Assembly: GCA_006503535.1 (NCBI GenBank)
Contig: QYRS01000002.1
Coordinates: forward strand, 2,728,001 to 2,792,000
Source of the DNA: Arthrinium phaeospermum
Lineage: Eukaryota; Ascomycota; Sordariomycetes; Amphisphaeriales; Apiosporaceae
Direction of reading: 5' to 3'
DNA length: 64,000 nucleotides
The notes beneath the pieces were generated by a model. It was given only the letters and a program-made list of their open reading frames with translations, did not search any database and was not told the origin of the DNA. This document shows positions 54,770 to 64,000 of this stretch, one piece after another. A program made the translations under genes and the position numbers. The number at the start of each line of letters is the position of its first letter. Position 1 is the first letter of the stretch.

Positions 54770-56370
54770 TGTTTAGCTAACGAATAGCCATTTGCCTCTT
54801 AGCTTCGATGATGGAAAAGCTCGTTACTGACCCTTATATAGCAAGACGCAGCTGTGGGAAGGGGAAGTGGATCGGACTTGATTTGCGAGTTGTCTCCCCC
54901 CTGAATACCAAGGCTCACTCAGGCAGGTGATCAATCATCCTATGGTACAGGTACAACAAGCAACACATTACTATTGACACAGACTGTACACAGAGCATCT
55001 CTGGCGAATTTTAGCGAGCAATCTTGTATTCTTATTCTTGTCCTGAAGGCCCTGCAGGCTCTGCATCTGGTCTAATGTAGTGGCTCGCTCAACCAAGACG
55101 GGAGCTTAGCTTAGTACAGGTGCGGATGCGACAGTCACCTCAATCGAAAGCTGCTTAGAATATGTGGTGAAGTCTTAGAGACCTGATGCGTTGAAGCAAT
55201 GTTGAATGTCCAACACACTGAGGCATTGTGGAGAGGAAGTCACCGTTGCAGTTCTAGAGTCTCGGCTTGGCGGAGAGGCTTGCGGAAGCGGTGGGTGGCC
55301 ACTATAGGATCTGGATATCCAAGGACTCGGGAATCACCTTGCGCTATTCAGTCTGTTGTGAGGGTGGTAAATGGGGAGCAAAGTGCCGGACTGTATAAAG
55401 CGACTAGAGTACGTTGCGTAAAAGCAAGGGGCCATGTAGGCTGATATCACGTTTTGAACGTGCTTCCCAGACCCTTCCTTCTGTTGAGGGTGAGGAAACT
55501 CCATCAGTAGTGACATGCTATCTCTCCCGGTCCTTGCTGAGATGGTCATCCTAGACCTTCCCCGGTTCGTTGTGTGAGATATGAAAATGTAGATGGGAGG
55601 TGAATACATAAGATCTCTCAGATATATAGGTAACATTAGAGGTCATACATCGAAGAGGAAGTGTAATGCTTCTTCCCTCGCGCCTCCTTCACGTCAAGCT
55701 TACGCATTACATCACGTCCGGTATGCGCCCATTTGTACCTGATAATGCTGGCAAGATAAGAACCTTTTGGTTCCTCTGCTTTCGAATTGAATCTAGTGAC
55801 TTTGCCAGTGGCTTGTAGCAAATTGGCGATTGTGTGGGAGCTTGCAATCTCCCCGCGTAGCTGTTCACCTCGATCACGTCTTCCAAATCGCAAAGACGAG
55901 CCTCGATGTACGTGAACAGGCGGCCCTGGAGCTTCTTTGCCAACCAATCACTCCAGTTCCCTCACCTGTTTCCTGCTTTGGGGCATCTTATCTGTGAATA
56001 CAGTGAGCTCACGCTTGAGTGTTTGCAGTAACCACATAAACATCATCAACCTCACGTCCAGGGCTGCTCCACTGGAGCTTCCAACGTTTCTGAACATCAT
56101 CCACTGTCATCTGTCATTGGTCTGATGTTCGCTACATCTTCATATCCATCCCAATCATCATTGTTCACGCTTTCGCTGTTGTTCCACGTGGAGAGAACAA
56201 TCAACGCTTGCGTCAACTTTGTGCCTCGATTCTCAATCCTGTTCAGGTGCCTCCCCAACAATAGCATCACTCGGCGACACCATTCTTCCTCTTCGGATAC
56301 AACAGACACGAAATTCCAGGCTCTGATGTCGCCGCACTCCGACTAGCAACAGAGTTGAGGATACACCACG
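54770..56370. other. Intergenic, no supported gene
   Basis: 1.6 kb. ORFs are at most about 100 codons and overlap. The right end (about 56100-56370) is the leader and promoter of the AT-hook protein. Confidence 0.5.
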
Positions 56371-59304
56371 ATGGAGAACACTGCATCGCCAGCGAAGGCG
56401 CAACCCAAGGCGCCCGCAACACCGGGGCAAGCTTTGACATTTCGCGCAGCACCTTCATCAGACTCGAGACGAGATGTGAATCGGTGTCATGAAGGCAAGC
56501 AAACCATCCATGATGGCTTTGGCCCTGGTAACAACAGAGCTAAGCCATCTCCCCCAGTGTTCCGCACGCCGGGCCTGCTCGACGATTCCAGCCCGGCCTG
56601 GTATCAAGAGGGCGACGTGTTGCTTCCGGGCGCAGAAGCCAAGAACCAGAGCCCCGAAGAGGATCCTTCTCAAGACAATGGGAAGAACCGCCTGCCCAGT
56701 CCGGTCCCTAGACCCCCGAGCCCGCTCCAGTGGGGTCGCCTTGACTATCGCACGCAAGCAATCATTATGAAGTCCCTCACGAAGTTCCACGAGAAGGAGT
56801 TGTTCGCTCTCGACGAAGCTTGTGACACCTTGGGCCTATACCGCCATGAGGCGGACGTGTTCATCGCCCGCCATTTCGCAGAATGGAGCAAGCTGATAGC
56901 TGGCGAGATTCACGACACAACGTTGGTTGACAGAGGCACTGTGCATATGGCTCACAGGTACATGATGGGGCAGAGCTTACCCCAGCAGGCCATCGAAACG
57001 GTGACGCAGATGTCTTCGAAGATAGTCCGATGGCCTCTGCGTATCACTACTGATGGCCCTCCCGCGCCTGCCGACCCTTTTGTTAGTGCAGGGTTCCCGT
57101 CGTTTGTGCCTCTTCCCTCGTGCATGCCGCCGAGTCCCTCAAGCCCCTTGGATCAGGCTCCCGGCGGACTTCTCAACCAAGGACAGAGGCCTCAACCCAA
57201 TTCTATACCGTCTCAACCCAGACACACAGGCTTTCTTAAGTTCGCACTCATACCAGGTATGGAGGGCACACCCCACGGTGTTCGGTTCACTGAGATCGTG
57301 TTGCCTCCCAAGACCGTGGTTCGTGGGCCTCGCTCAGCGTACACCCTTCAAGACGGCGGACGATATGTCATCCAATACCCAGATTGGTGCAAGGACTACA
57401 CGAACTTGCAGCTCAGCCATTTCACTTTCGTTGAGGGGCATGGAGGTGCAAAGCCCATTCCGCAACAGACGCACGGCGGGGATGCTGCACACAGCGATGA
57501 CACTGCCCCAAAACAAAACTCCAGCCCCGTTCCTATACACAAGCAAACTGACATACCGACAGCTACCTCCAGTCGCGCATTGAAAAGCCACGGCTCCAAC
57601 ACAGTTCATCAAGGAGGGAGCGAGGGTGACAGCGAACTCGTGACACCGGAGGATCTCCAATGGAACAGGTCGGCACCCATGCCTTCCTTTTATGAAGAAG
57701 AGCAGGGAATCACATCCGAGGAGCTGGCTAGAATGCCAACAGGTCCAGTGGCACCAACAAGTTCTTCTGTCATCAGCAGACATGTATCCCATGAGCCGTA
57801 CCTCACGATTCGCCTACCTTCCCAGTACTATGTCTTTGGCCCGAGGTCCCAGCTCATCACCTTCGATGGCAACTTTGGCATTCGCTCAGCACCAGCGTGT
57901 CAGCTGGTTAATCCCAAACAACCATGCCGACATGGAAATATGCCACATAGTGTTGGCGGGGTCTATTCGTTTTGGTTTTCTAAAGAAATAGACCCCCGAT
58001 TGACACCAGCCAACTTGACGGTGTTGCCGAATTTACCGGAGGCGGTGTCTGCCCGGTTCTTATTGCCAAGTCGTTTCGCCATGTACCGAGATGGTAGTCT
58101 CATGCCGCGAGCCACCGCGCCCGGTTTCCACGAACTCCGAAGGATGCGGAAAACTCAGAGAATCGATGGCGCCGTCGCCGAGGAGAAAACTACAGTGGAC
58201 CTGGTCGACCAGAACGGAATCTACCTACTTCTCAATGACATGGCTCCCTATCGAAGCCGCGTTCTGCCTGTGTCCGAGAAAAAGGCCGAGGCCTCTTCCG
58301 GCACTGACGAGCCCTCCTCCGAAGACGAAGAGAGTGACGAAGGAACGAATGATATTGCCGCTATCAAATCGATGCCGCAGCATATGCAGGATACCATGCT
58401 CGAGGCGCGCCGCCTCATTGCACCTTATCGGGAAGAATTCGAGGCCGACATGGAGAAAGAGCGCAGGGAGGAGCTCCTAGCCGAAAAACGAGAATACTCG
58501 AGAGAGAAGGCTATGGCCCTGAAGGAGGCCAAAGAGGAGAAGAAGAGGAAGGCGCTCCAGAGGAGAACCGCAGCCAGCAGAAATGTAGCCCCGGTAGCAT
58601 CAGATGCTACTAACAGCAGCGGACAGCATGGAGGACCAAGCAGAACGGGACCAGGATTGGGAATGGGCCTCATCTCCTTCAACGACGAAGTCCTAAAGAG
58701 GCAGATTGAATCCTCTGGCAGCAGCAGTAGTAGCAGCGACGGCGAACGGACGCAAAGGAAGAGGCGGAAGATGGAGAAGCTTGCTGAAAAACTCGATCGC
58801 ATTCCCGATGATGATGACGACGACGATGAAACGTTCCATACCAGCCGTTGGGGCCGCAAGATCACCAAGTCGACCAAGGCTCAGGAGCAGCAGCAGGGAC
58901 CTGTGACCAGGAGAACCGCACCGCGAGCTGCTTCTTCTGTCGCCACCACTACAAAACAAGCTCAGGTCCCGACTCGGGCATCTACCGGACGCCAGACCGC
59001 TGTTGCCACCCCGCCCAGCCATCCCGGAGCTGCATCTGGAGATAGCAGTCCGCTCAAGAAGAAGCGCGGCCGACCGCGCAAGCATCCTTTGCCAGAACCG
59101 GCCCAACCGGAGGCAAGTAGCTCGACTGCCGGGGCCACCAGCACTCAGTCGTCCAACACTCAGTCGTCCGGCGAAGCGTCGTCATCGAATACTGCCAATA
59201 CTATCCATTGCGCACCTAATTCGTCTCTGTCTGTCAAGACCGGGCAGCAGTCGAGAGTGGAGTCGGGCGAGCAAGCCAGTGCTGAGTCTGGCAACGACAC
59301 CTGA
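56371..59304 (+). CDS. Large AT-hook protein, probably chromatin-associated, unknown function
   Basis: Intronless, 977 residues, ATG at 56371. I do not recognise a named family. Residues 1-110 are Pro/Ala/Ser-rich disorder. About 118-215 looks ordered and helical (LDYRTQAIIMKSLTKFHEKE, then LYRHEADVFIARHFAEWSKL). About 285-360 and 480-600 contain beta-like segments (GVRFTEIVLPPKTVVRGPRS, YLTIRLPSQYYVFGPRSQLI), the two halves sharing a (V/F)xGPRS motif, perhaps a duplicated domain. About 690-735 is a charged single helix (EKERREELLAEKREYSREKA and onward). Then come acidic (DDDDDDDE) and basic blocks, and one AT-hook core RGRPRK at about 899-904 within KKKRGRPRKHPLP. The tail is Ser/Thr/Gln-rich. 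The AT-hook and KRKRRK-type nuclear signals suggest DNA binding in the nucleus. Confidence 0.82.
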   Translation: MENTASPAKAQPKAPATPGQALTFRAAPSSDSRRDVNRCHEGKQTIHDGFGPGNNRAKPSPPVFRTPGLLDDSSPAWYQEGDVLLPGAEAKNQSPEEDPSQDNGKNRLPSPVPRPPSPLQWGRLDYRTQAIIMKSLTKFHEKELFALDEACDTLGLYRHEADVFIARHFAEWSKLIAGEIHDTTLVDRGTVHMAHRYMMGQSLPQQAIETVTQMSSKIVRWPLRITTDGPPAPADPFVSAGFPSFVPLPSCMPPSPSSPLDQAPGGLLNQGQRPQPNSIPSQPRHTGFLKFALIPGMEGTPHGVRFTEIVLPPKTVVRGPRSAYTLQDGGRYVIQYPDWCKDYTNLQLSHFTFVEGHGGAKPIPQQTHGGDAAHSDDTAPKQNSSPVPIHKQTDIPTATSSRALKSHGSNTVHQGGSEGDSELVTPEDLQWNRSAPMPSFYEEEQGITSEELARMPTGPVAPTSSSVISRHVSHEPYLTIRLPSQYYVFGPRSQLITFDGNFGIRSAPACQLVNPKQPCRHGNMPHSVGGVYSFWFSKEIDPRLTPANLTVLPNLPEAVSARFLLPSRFAMYRDGSLMPRATAPGFHELRRMRKTQRIDGAVAEEKTTVDLVDQNGIYLLLNDMAPYRSRVLPVSEKKAEASSGTDEPSSEDEESDEGTNDIAAIKSMPQHMQDTMLEARRLIAPYREEFEADMEKERREELLAEKREYSREKAMALKEAKEEKKRKALQRRTAASRNVAPVASDATNSSGQHGGPSRTGPGLGMGLISFNDEVLKRQIESSGSSSSSSDGERTQRKRRKMEKLAEKLDRIPDDDDDDDETFHTSRWGRKITKSTKAQEQQQGPVTRRTAPRAASSVATTTKQAQVPTRASTGRQTAVATPPSHPGAASGDSSPLKKKRGRPRKHPLPEPAQPEASSSTAGATSTQSSNTQSSGEASSSNTANTIHCAPNSSLSVKTGQQSRVESGEQASAESGNDT

Positions 59305-60165
59305 GCTGAGGGCTCAAATTCTTCTCAGCATTGAAGCTCACAGGGACGATGAAGGAAGTGGTCTTCTCCTGATAGTTAGCGAGAAGACTTGATTTACTGC
59401 CCATTTGATTTTAGGGTGAATGGCGTCTAGCGAGGTATGAGTGAAGCATTTACCACATCACATGGTCTTTGTTTGAGCTTCTGGATCTCGTCGGCGACGA
59501 TACGAGCAACAGGCTTGGACTATGGGTGGAATTGTACAGCCAGCGACCATGAGATGGTCACCGAGGCCTTGCATGCTGGCTCACGGCTTCACATACTTGA
59601 GAATGTTGGTATAATAGGAATGAATCCAGTGATACCTAAGATGCAATGAAAATATTCACGAATGCCTGTGTGATGTATGCATGTAGTACATGGTTAATTG
59701 CATTGTACTTGTAGTAGGTACTGTCCAGCACGGTTGCTGTTGTCTTCAGTGCGTGCAGTCCATGTTCTGGGGCTCTGAGGCCGTGCGCTAACAGGGGCAA
59801 GGGAAGTACCTAGCCTAAAGGAAGGTACAAGTGCAATAAGGATTCAATCCAGCTAAGACCAAGACGTCAGCTCCTTGCTGGGGCTTGGGCCGACAACAGC
59901 AGTGGGGATTGTAGATTGACATTCATTTGGCGATAGGGACGACCAAGACCGGCAATCGTTTTCCTGACTTGGACTCGAGACGAGCTTATTACTTACTACT
60001 ACCTACCCGAACGAAACGGGAAAAGAAACGACATTTCAAAGGCCGAAGCATCCCTCACAAAACCATTTCCTCTGGCCTCCCTGCGACCTCCCGATCTACC
60101 AGACTCGAAACCATCCAGTTCGCGACTCCGTATAAGACCAGACCCCGAGCGGCACACCAGCCATC
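59305..60165. other. Intergenic, upstream of end3
   Basis: About 860 bp without a supported gene; the largest frame, 59927-60247, runs into end3 in another frame and is a shadow. Confidence 0.5.
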
Positions 60166-61587
60166 ATGGCCCCCCGAATCGAGCCCTCGGAGATCGAGAC
60201 GTACTGGAACATCTTCGCAACCCGGACCAATGGCGCCAAGTTCCTGACGGGCGAGATGGCGGCGCCGCTGTTGAAGAACAGCGGCTTGCGCGACGACCAA
60301 CTCGAGCAGGTCTGGGACGTGTCCGACATCGACAACGACGGCAACCTGGACTTCGAGGAGTTCTGCGTCGCCATGCGCATCGTCTTTGATATAGTCAACG
60401 GGGTTGGTAGCCGCCACATGCCACGCACTTAAAGACAACATAGCACTGAGAATGCCTGGGTCTAATCATTTGTTTTCGAATCACTTGTAGGAATACGCCG
60501 AGGTTCCCAAGGTCCTGCCCGACTGGCTCGTCCCCGAGTCCAAATCCCATCTTGTACAGGCCGGCCGCGCTATCACGGGCAAGCAAGTGCAGTTTGAGCA
60601 AGTCGACGACGACCTCGACTCGCCCGGCCTGAAGGACGGCTTCGATTGGTACATGAACCCGGCAGACAAGTCCAAATACGAGTCAATATACCAAGAGAGC
60701 CGAGACATGCGCGGCGAGATATCATGTAAGCCCTCACTCTACATCTACCTACCTGCCTGCCCCTGCGATGCTCCCCTTCAAGGCTACATCTAAGTGACGA
60801 CACGTACAACGGATCGCTAACCACTGGGCTCTTTCCCCTTGTCGCAGTCAACGCCCTAGAAGACCTATACGAATCGCTCGACGTGCCCGACACCGACATC
60901 CGCTCGGCCTGGAACCTGATCAACCCGTCGGCCTCATCGAGCATCAACAAGGACGCCTGTCTGGCCTTCCTGCACATCCTCAACAACCGGCACGAGGGGT
61001 ACCGCATCCCGCGGACGGTCCCCGCCTCGCTGCGCTCCTCGTTCGAGCGCAACCAGATCGACTACCAGATCGACAGCGATCGCAACGCCCCGGCCCCCAG
61101 CAAGTCGCGCTGGGCCGCCAAGGCCGACGACACCACCTCGACCGGCCGCAAGGCCAAGTTCGGCGACCAGTACCTGACGCGGCTGGGCCGCAGCGGCTTC
61201 AAGGCGTCGGGCACCGACTTCAGCGCGACCAAGGACGCCGACTGGGAGGAGGTGAAGCTGCGCAAGGAGCTGCAGGAGCTCGACGACAAGATGGCCAAGG
61301 TCGAGGAGATCGCCAACCGCCGGGCCCCGGGCGGCAAGCGCGACAGCAAGCCCGCCCTCGTGAAGCGCGAGCTGGAGCAGCTGCTCGACTTCAAGCGCAA
61401 GGAGCTGCGCGAGATGGAGGAAGGGTCCGGCGACAAGGCCAAGGCCGGGGGCGGCCTGCGCGGCGTCCAGGACGACCTGCAGACGGTCAAGGAGCAGATC
61501 GACGGCCTGGAGGCGCACCTAAGCTCGCGCATGCAGGTCCTCGACCAGCTGCGGAGGGAGATCGAAGACGAGAAGGCGAACAGATAG
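60166..61587 (+). CDS. end3: End3, EH-domain endocytosis / actin cytoskeleton protein
   Basis: Subunit of the Pan1-End3-Sla1 complex at cortical actin patches. Exons 60166-60402, 60491-60725 and 60848-61587; 403 residues, the usual length. First EH domain at about 1-95 with one canonical EF-hand loop [12 protein letters not shown] (residues 55-66). The first intron has an unusual GTTGGT donor, but it joins DIVNG to [17 protein letters not shown] exactly as in the family. A second, degenerate EH domain follows ([20 protein letters not shown], then [17 protein letters not shown]), with the linker motif [14 protein letters not shown] between. About 270-403 is a coiled-coil region ([40 protein letters not shown]) that carries the End3 C-terminal repeats binding Pan1. 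Codons are strongly G/C-ending in the last exon. Confidence 0.95.
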
Positions 61588-62187
61588 CTGACGTGTGTTC
61601 AAGACGACTGCCACGGGCGGACGGACGGACAGACAGGCAGGGAGGACGACAGGCGGGATAGGCTGGGTGGGTTAATGGTGCACTCTGCAGGGTAAGTAGA
61701 GACTCGCCGTAATCAGTACCGGATATACGTTCTCGTGGTTGTAAATCAGCAGCAATTGTTCTTAGCGGAGGGCGGACGGAAGTCTGAGGAACGGAAGCCC
61801 TCAGGATTGCCTTCTACAATATTAGAATGGACAGCACAGGTGCGCAATAACCGATCAATTTTTATGTAGTTTGCACAGCCATGATAGAACCAAAGCCTAC
61901 GGAGTATGGATTGTAATATATTTTCCCCAGCCAGTTATTATACTGACTTTTCACTCAGGTATTCTTGTGCTTCAGAAAATTCATGTCAATTTGAGGGCAT
62001 ATTGTCCAACCATTATATCTTACAGAAGAGGCTAATAGGGTATTATCGATGTTCCCCGGCCATCCTGTTCTGCGCCTACCGCGTCCCTATGCCAACGTTT
62101 TCGATATTAGAAGAAAGAAACGGTCTATCTTATCTCCTGCACAAATAGCATAGAAAGGGGAAACGAACAGCCGAGAATAACAAGCCA
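61588..62187. other. Intergenic between convergent genes
   Basis: 600 bp holding the 3' flanks of end3 (+) and the oxidoreductase (-). It includes GGACGGAC/GGCAGG short repeats at 61618-61655. No gene is seen. Confidence 0.5.
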
Positions 62188-63591
62188 TTAGAAGGAGCTG
62201 CCATCTACGATGCCGGGCAGCATCTGCGTGCCCAACGTCTTGCCCTTGATCATGTAGACCATGAAAGAGAAAACCTTGATGCCGGCCATACGCCCTGCGC
62301 CACGACCGCGACCGACGGCGCAGACGAAGACGTCGACGGGGATCAGCTTGACCGGCGTCGTCTTCTTGCCGTTTAGCACGAGATCGATGTTCTTGGCAAC
62401 ACCGGCAGCCTAAAGAGAAATGGTCAGTGCCGAATGCTTTTGGCCGGTTCTTGTAGTAGGAAATTGGAGAGGGGAAAGAGGGTAGAGGAACATACCTGCT
62501 TATCAGCAATAATGAAGCTTGACTTGGGCTCCGAGATGATGTCACCAGCTGCCCACACGTTCTCGGCGTTCTTGACGCGGCCGAACTCATCGACGAGAAC
62601 GTACTTGTCGTCCCGGAGCACCTTGGCCGGGAGGTAGTCGGTGTTGGGCAGGACGCCCATGGTGGGCAGGTACAGATCCGTGAGGATGGTTTCGCCGTTC
62701 TCGAGCTGGACCTCGGTCTTGCCCTCGTCGGCCATCTCGTTGGCGCCCTTGACGCGGGCGTTCAGCTTGAGCTGGACGCCGAGCTTCAGCAGCTCGCTCT
62801 CGGCGTTGCCGGCGATGGCGTCGCCGCCCAGGATCTGGTCGCCGCCCGAAAGCAGCACGACTGTCTTGTCTTTGAACTCATAGCGGATCTCGCCCGCCGT
62901 TTCGACGCCCGTGGCGCCGGCACCCGCAATTACGATGTGCTGGGCCGCCCGGATCTTTTCCTGTGTCGTTCTCACATTGGCCATGACCTCCTCGTTGGTG
63001 CCATTAGCCTTCCATGGCGAGTTGTCGTCCATGTAGCGCGTGCCCGTCCCCAGGACGAGGTGATCATAGCTCAGGCTGCGCTCGCCCGTGGCCGTCACGA
63101 CCCGGACAGTCTTGGCGTCCAGGTCAGCGGCCTCGGCGCTGCCCACGATGAACTCAAAATTCTCTGCTGGGTACTTGGCAAAACCGGGCTCAATTGGCAA
63201 GTTGTATTGTTCCTCCTTCAGTACACCCGGCACGACGGCACGGACAGAGGCCAGGTTCCAAAAGAAGTGGCTATCCTGTCGAGGTGTTAGATGCGAGTCC
63301 TCTGTATCACAGTACCCTTCTCTTCAGTATCCTGGACAGATCCGGCTGTGTCTGTCAAGACAATTTCACATGAATATGTGGCGTAATCTCAAAAGGCTGG
63401 TTTCCGCCACAACCGAGATCCAGCCTCTCGGCTCCAGAATCATGCTGGGAATGACTATACATTCAGAAGCTTACCTTAGAGACGAGAATAACCTTTATAT
63501 CCTTGTGGGTATTCCTCGTGTGCTTGAGCAGCCTGTGAGCAACTTGGAGGCCAGCAAAAGAGCCTCCCAAGACGACAATTGTCGGGGCCAT
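62188..63591 (-). CDS. AIF/AMID-FSP1-like FAD oxidoreductase
   Basis: Pyridine-nucleotide-disulfide-type oxidoreductase related to AIFM2/AMID (FSP1), which oxidises NAD(P)H and reduces quinones. Exons 63591-63475, 63275-62496 and 62409-62188; 372 residues, matching the family length. The N-terminal FAD Rossmann motif is VVLGGSFAGLQVAHRLL (residues 6-22). The second Rossmann motif for NAD(P)H is IAGAGATGVETAGE (about 150-163). The FAD-binding end reads NVWAAGDI. Junctions rebuild ILVSK-DSHFFWN and IADKQ-AAGVAKN in frame. The C terminus (GRMAGIKVFSFMVYMIKGKT) is hydrophobic and resembles the membrane-association part of this group. There is no N-myristoylation start (MAPT, not MG) and no clear mitochondrial presequence, so it is likely cytosolic or peripherally membrane-bound. 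Confidence 0.92.
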
Positions 63592-64000
63592 TGTGTGTGA
63601 TTGTGGTTGGGGTGTTACGTTGGCGAAGTCCGGTGTAAGTCAACAGTGGTTCGGGCCCGGATGATAAGGCTATCCTGGTAAGCGTCGAGACGGATTGTAG
63701 CTCCGGAGGAGAAGCCTGAAAACAAGAGACAAAAGACTGGTTGGGTATCAAAAAGCAACAGGAGAATGGAGACGAGGGCAGGAAAGAGAAGCAAGAGAGT
63801 TACAGGCCATGCCACTCGTGGCCGGAGGGCGGACAGAACATTTTATATATGCCAACCGGTTGTCCGGTTTGGCGGAGTGTGCTCAGTGGTAGACGGCCTG
63901 GGATGAACGCTACTGTCCGCATGTAGTAGGAGCTGACAGCAAGGGAGGGTCTATCCGCTCGTTCGTTTCACGCACTTCATTGCGTCCTCGACACACGGAC
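63592..64000. other. Right edge, upstream of oxidoreductase
   Basis: About 400 bp of promoter/leader sequence on the minus strand. No gene is supported. Confidence 0.5.

Noticed and set aside
63870..63945. tRNA-like A-box (GTGCTCAGTGGTAGAC) near the right edge
   Set aside because: No T-arm/B-box sequence follows and no cloverleaf can be drawn.

Overview
The window reads as nuclear DNA of a filamentous ascomycete, most likely a Sordariomycete. Nearly all genes are split by short spliceosomal introns of about 50-210 nt, with GTRAGT-type donors, CTRAC-type branch points and YAG acceptors. The gene set is typical of mould genomes: AspRS-DUF2156 fusion, Zn2Cys6 regulator, LAP1-type aminopeptidase, GPI-anchored Ser/Thr-rich protein, Sec62 and End3. 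Two AT-rich islands (3.28-3.96 kb and 48.05-51.42 kb) are almost free of CpA and TpG and full of TpA, the signature of repeat-induced point mutation (RIP).

Layout. 0.9-9.0 kb, secretory/transport block: an MFS sugar transporter, a RIP island, a secreted M28 aminopeptidase, an intronless bacterial-type cyclohexadienyl dehydratase-like protein and an unrecognised Cys-containing protein. 10.2-13.1 kb: mcm3 with an MCB element upstream. 15.3-16.8 kb: a GPI-anchored wall protein built from exon-sized repeats. 18.2-23.7 kb: ergosteryl-aspartate synthase (erdS), head to head with an alpha/beta hydrolase that is a good candidate for the matching hydrolase ErdH. 26-33 kb: a small secreted protein, a single-pass membrane protein, a phytase-type histidine acid phosphatase and a disordered basic protein. 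35-38 kb: sec62 and an RNase T2, convergent. 39-47.5 kb: a Zn2Cys6 regulator, a stop-interrupted ORF, an Arg-rich membrane protein and an aromatic amino acid decarboxylase. 48-52.5 kb: RIPed repeat relic followed by tandem repeats. 52.5-64 kb: cytosolic LysRS with a minisatellite just after its stop, tRNA-Val(AAC), an AT-hook protein, end3 and an AIF/FSP1-like oxidoreductase.

The most interesting functional unit is the erdS/hydrolase pair. One protein carries a complete AspRS fused to an aminoacyl-tRNA transferase domain that puts aspartate on ergosterol. Its divergent neighbour has an intact Ser-Asp-His hydrolase triad suited to removing it. A two-gene make-and-remove module for a tRNA-dependent lipid modification, sharing one 1.3 kb promoter region, is the best candidate for the special system here. 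The other genes look like independent housekeeping or accessory genes. Gene models below were built by hand from splice signals and frame; no database search was possible.
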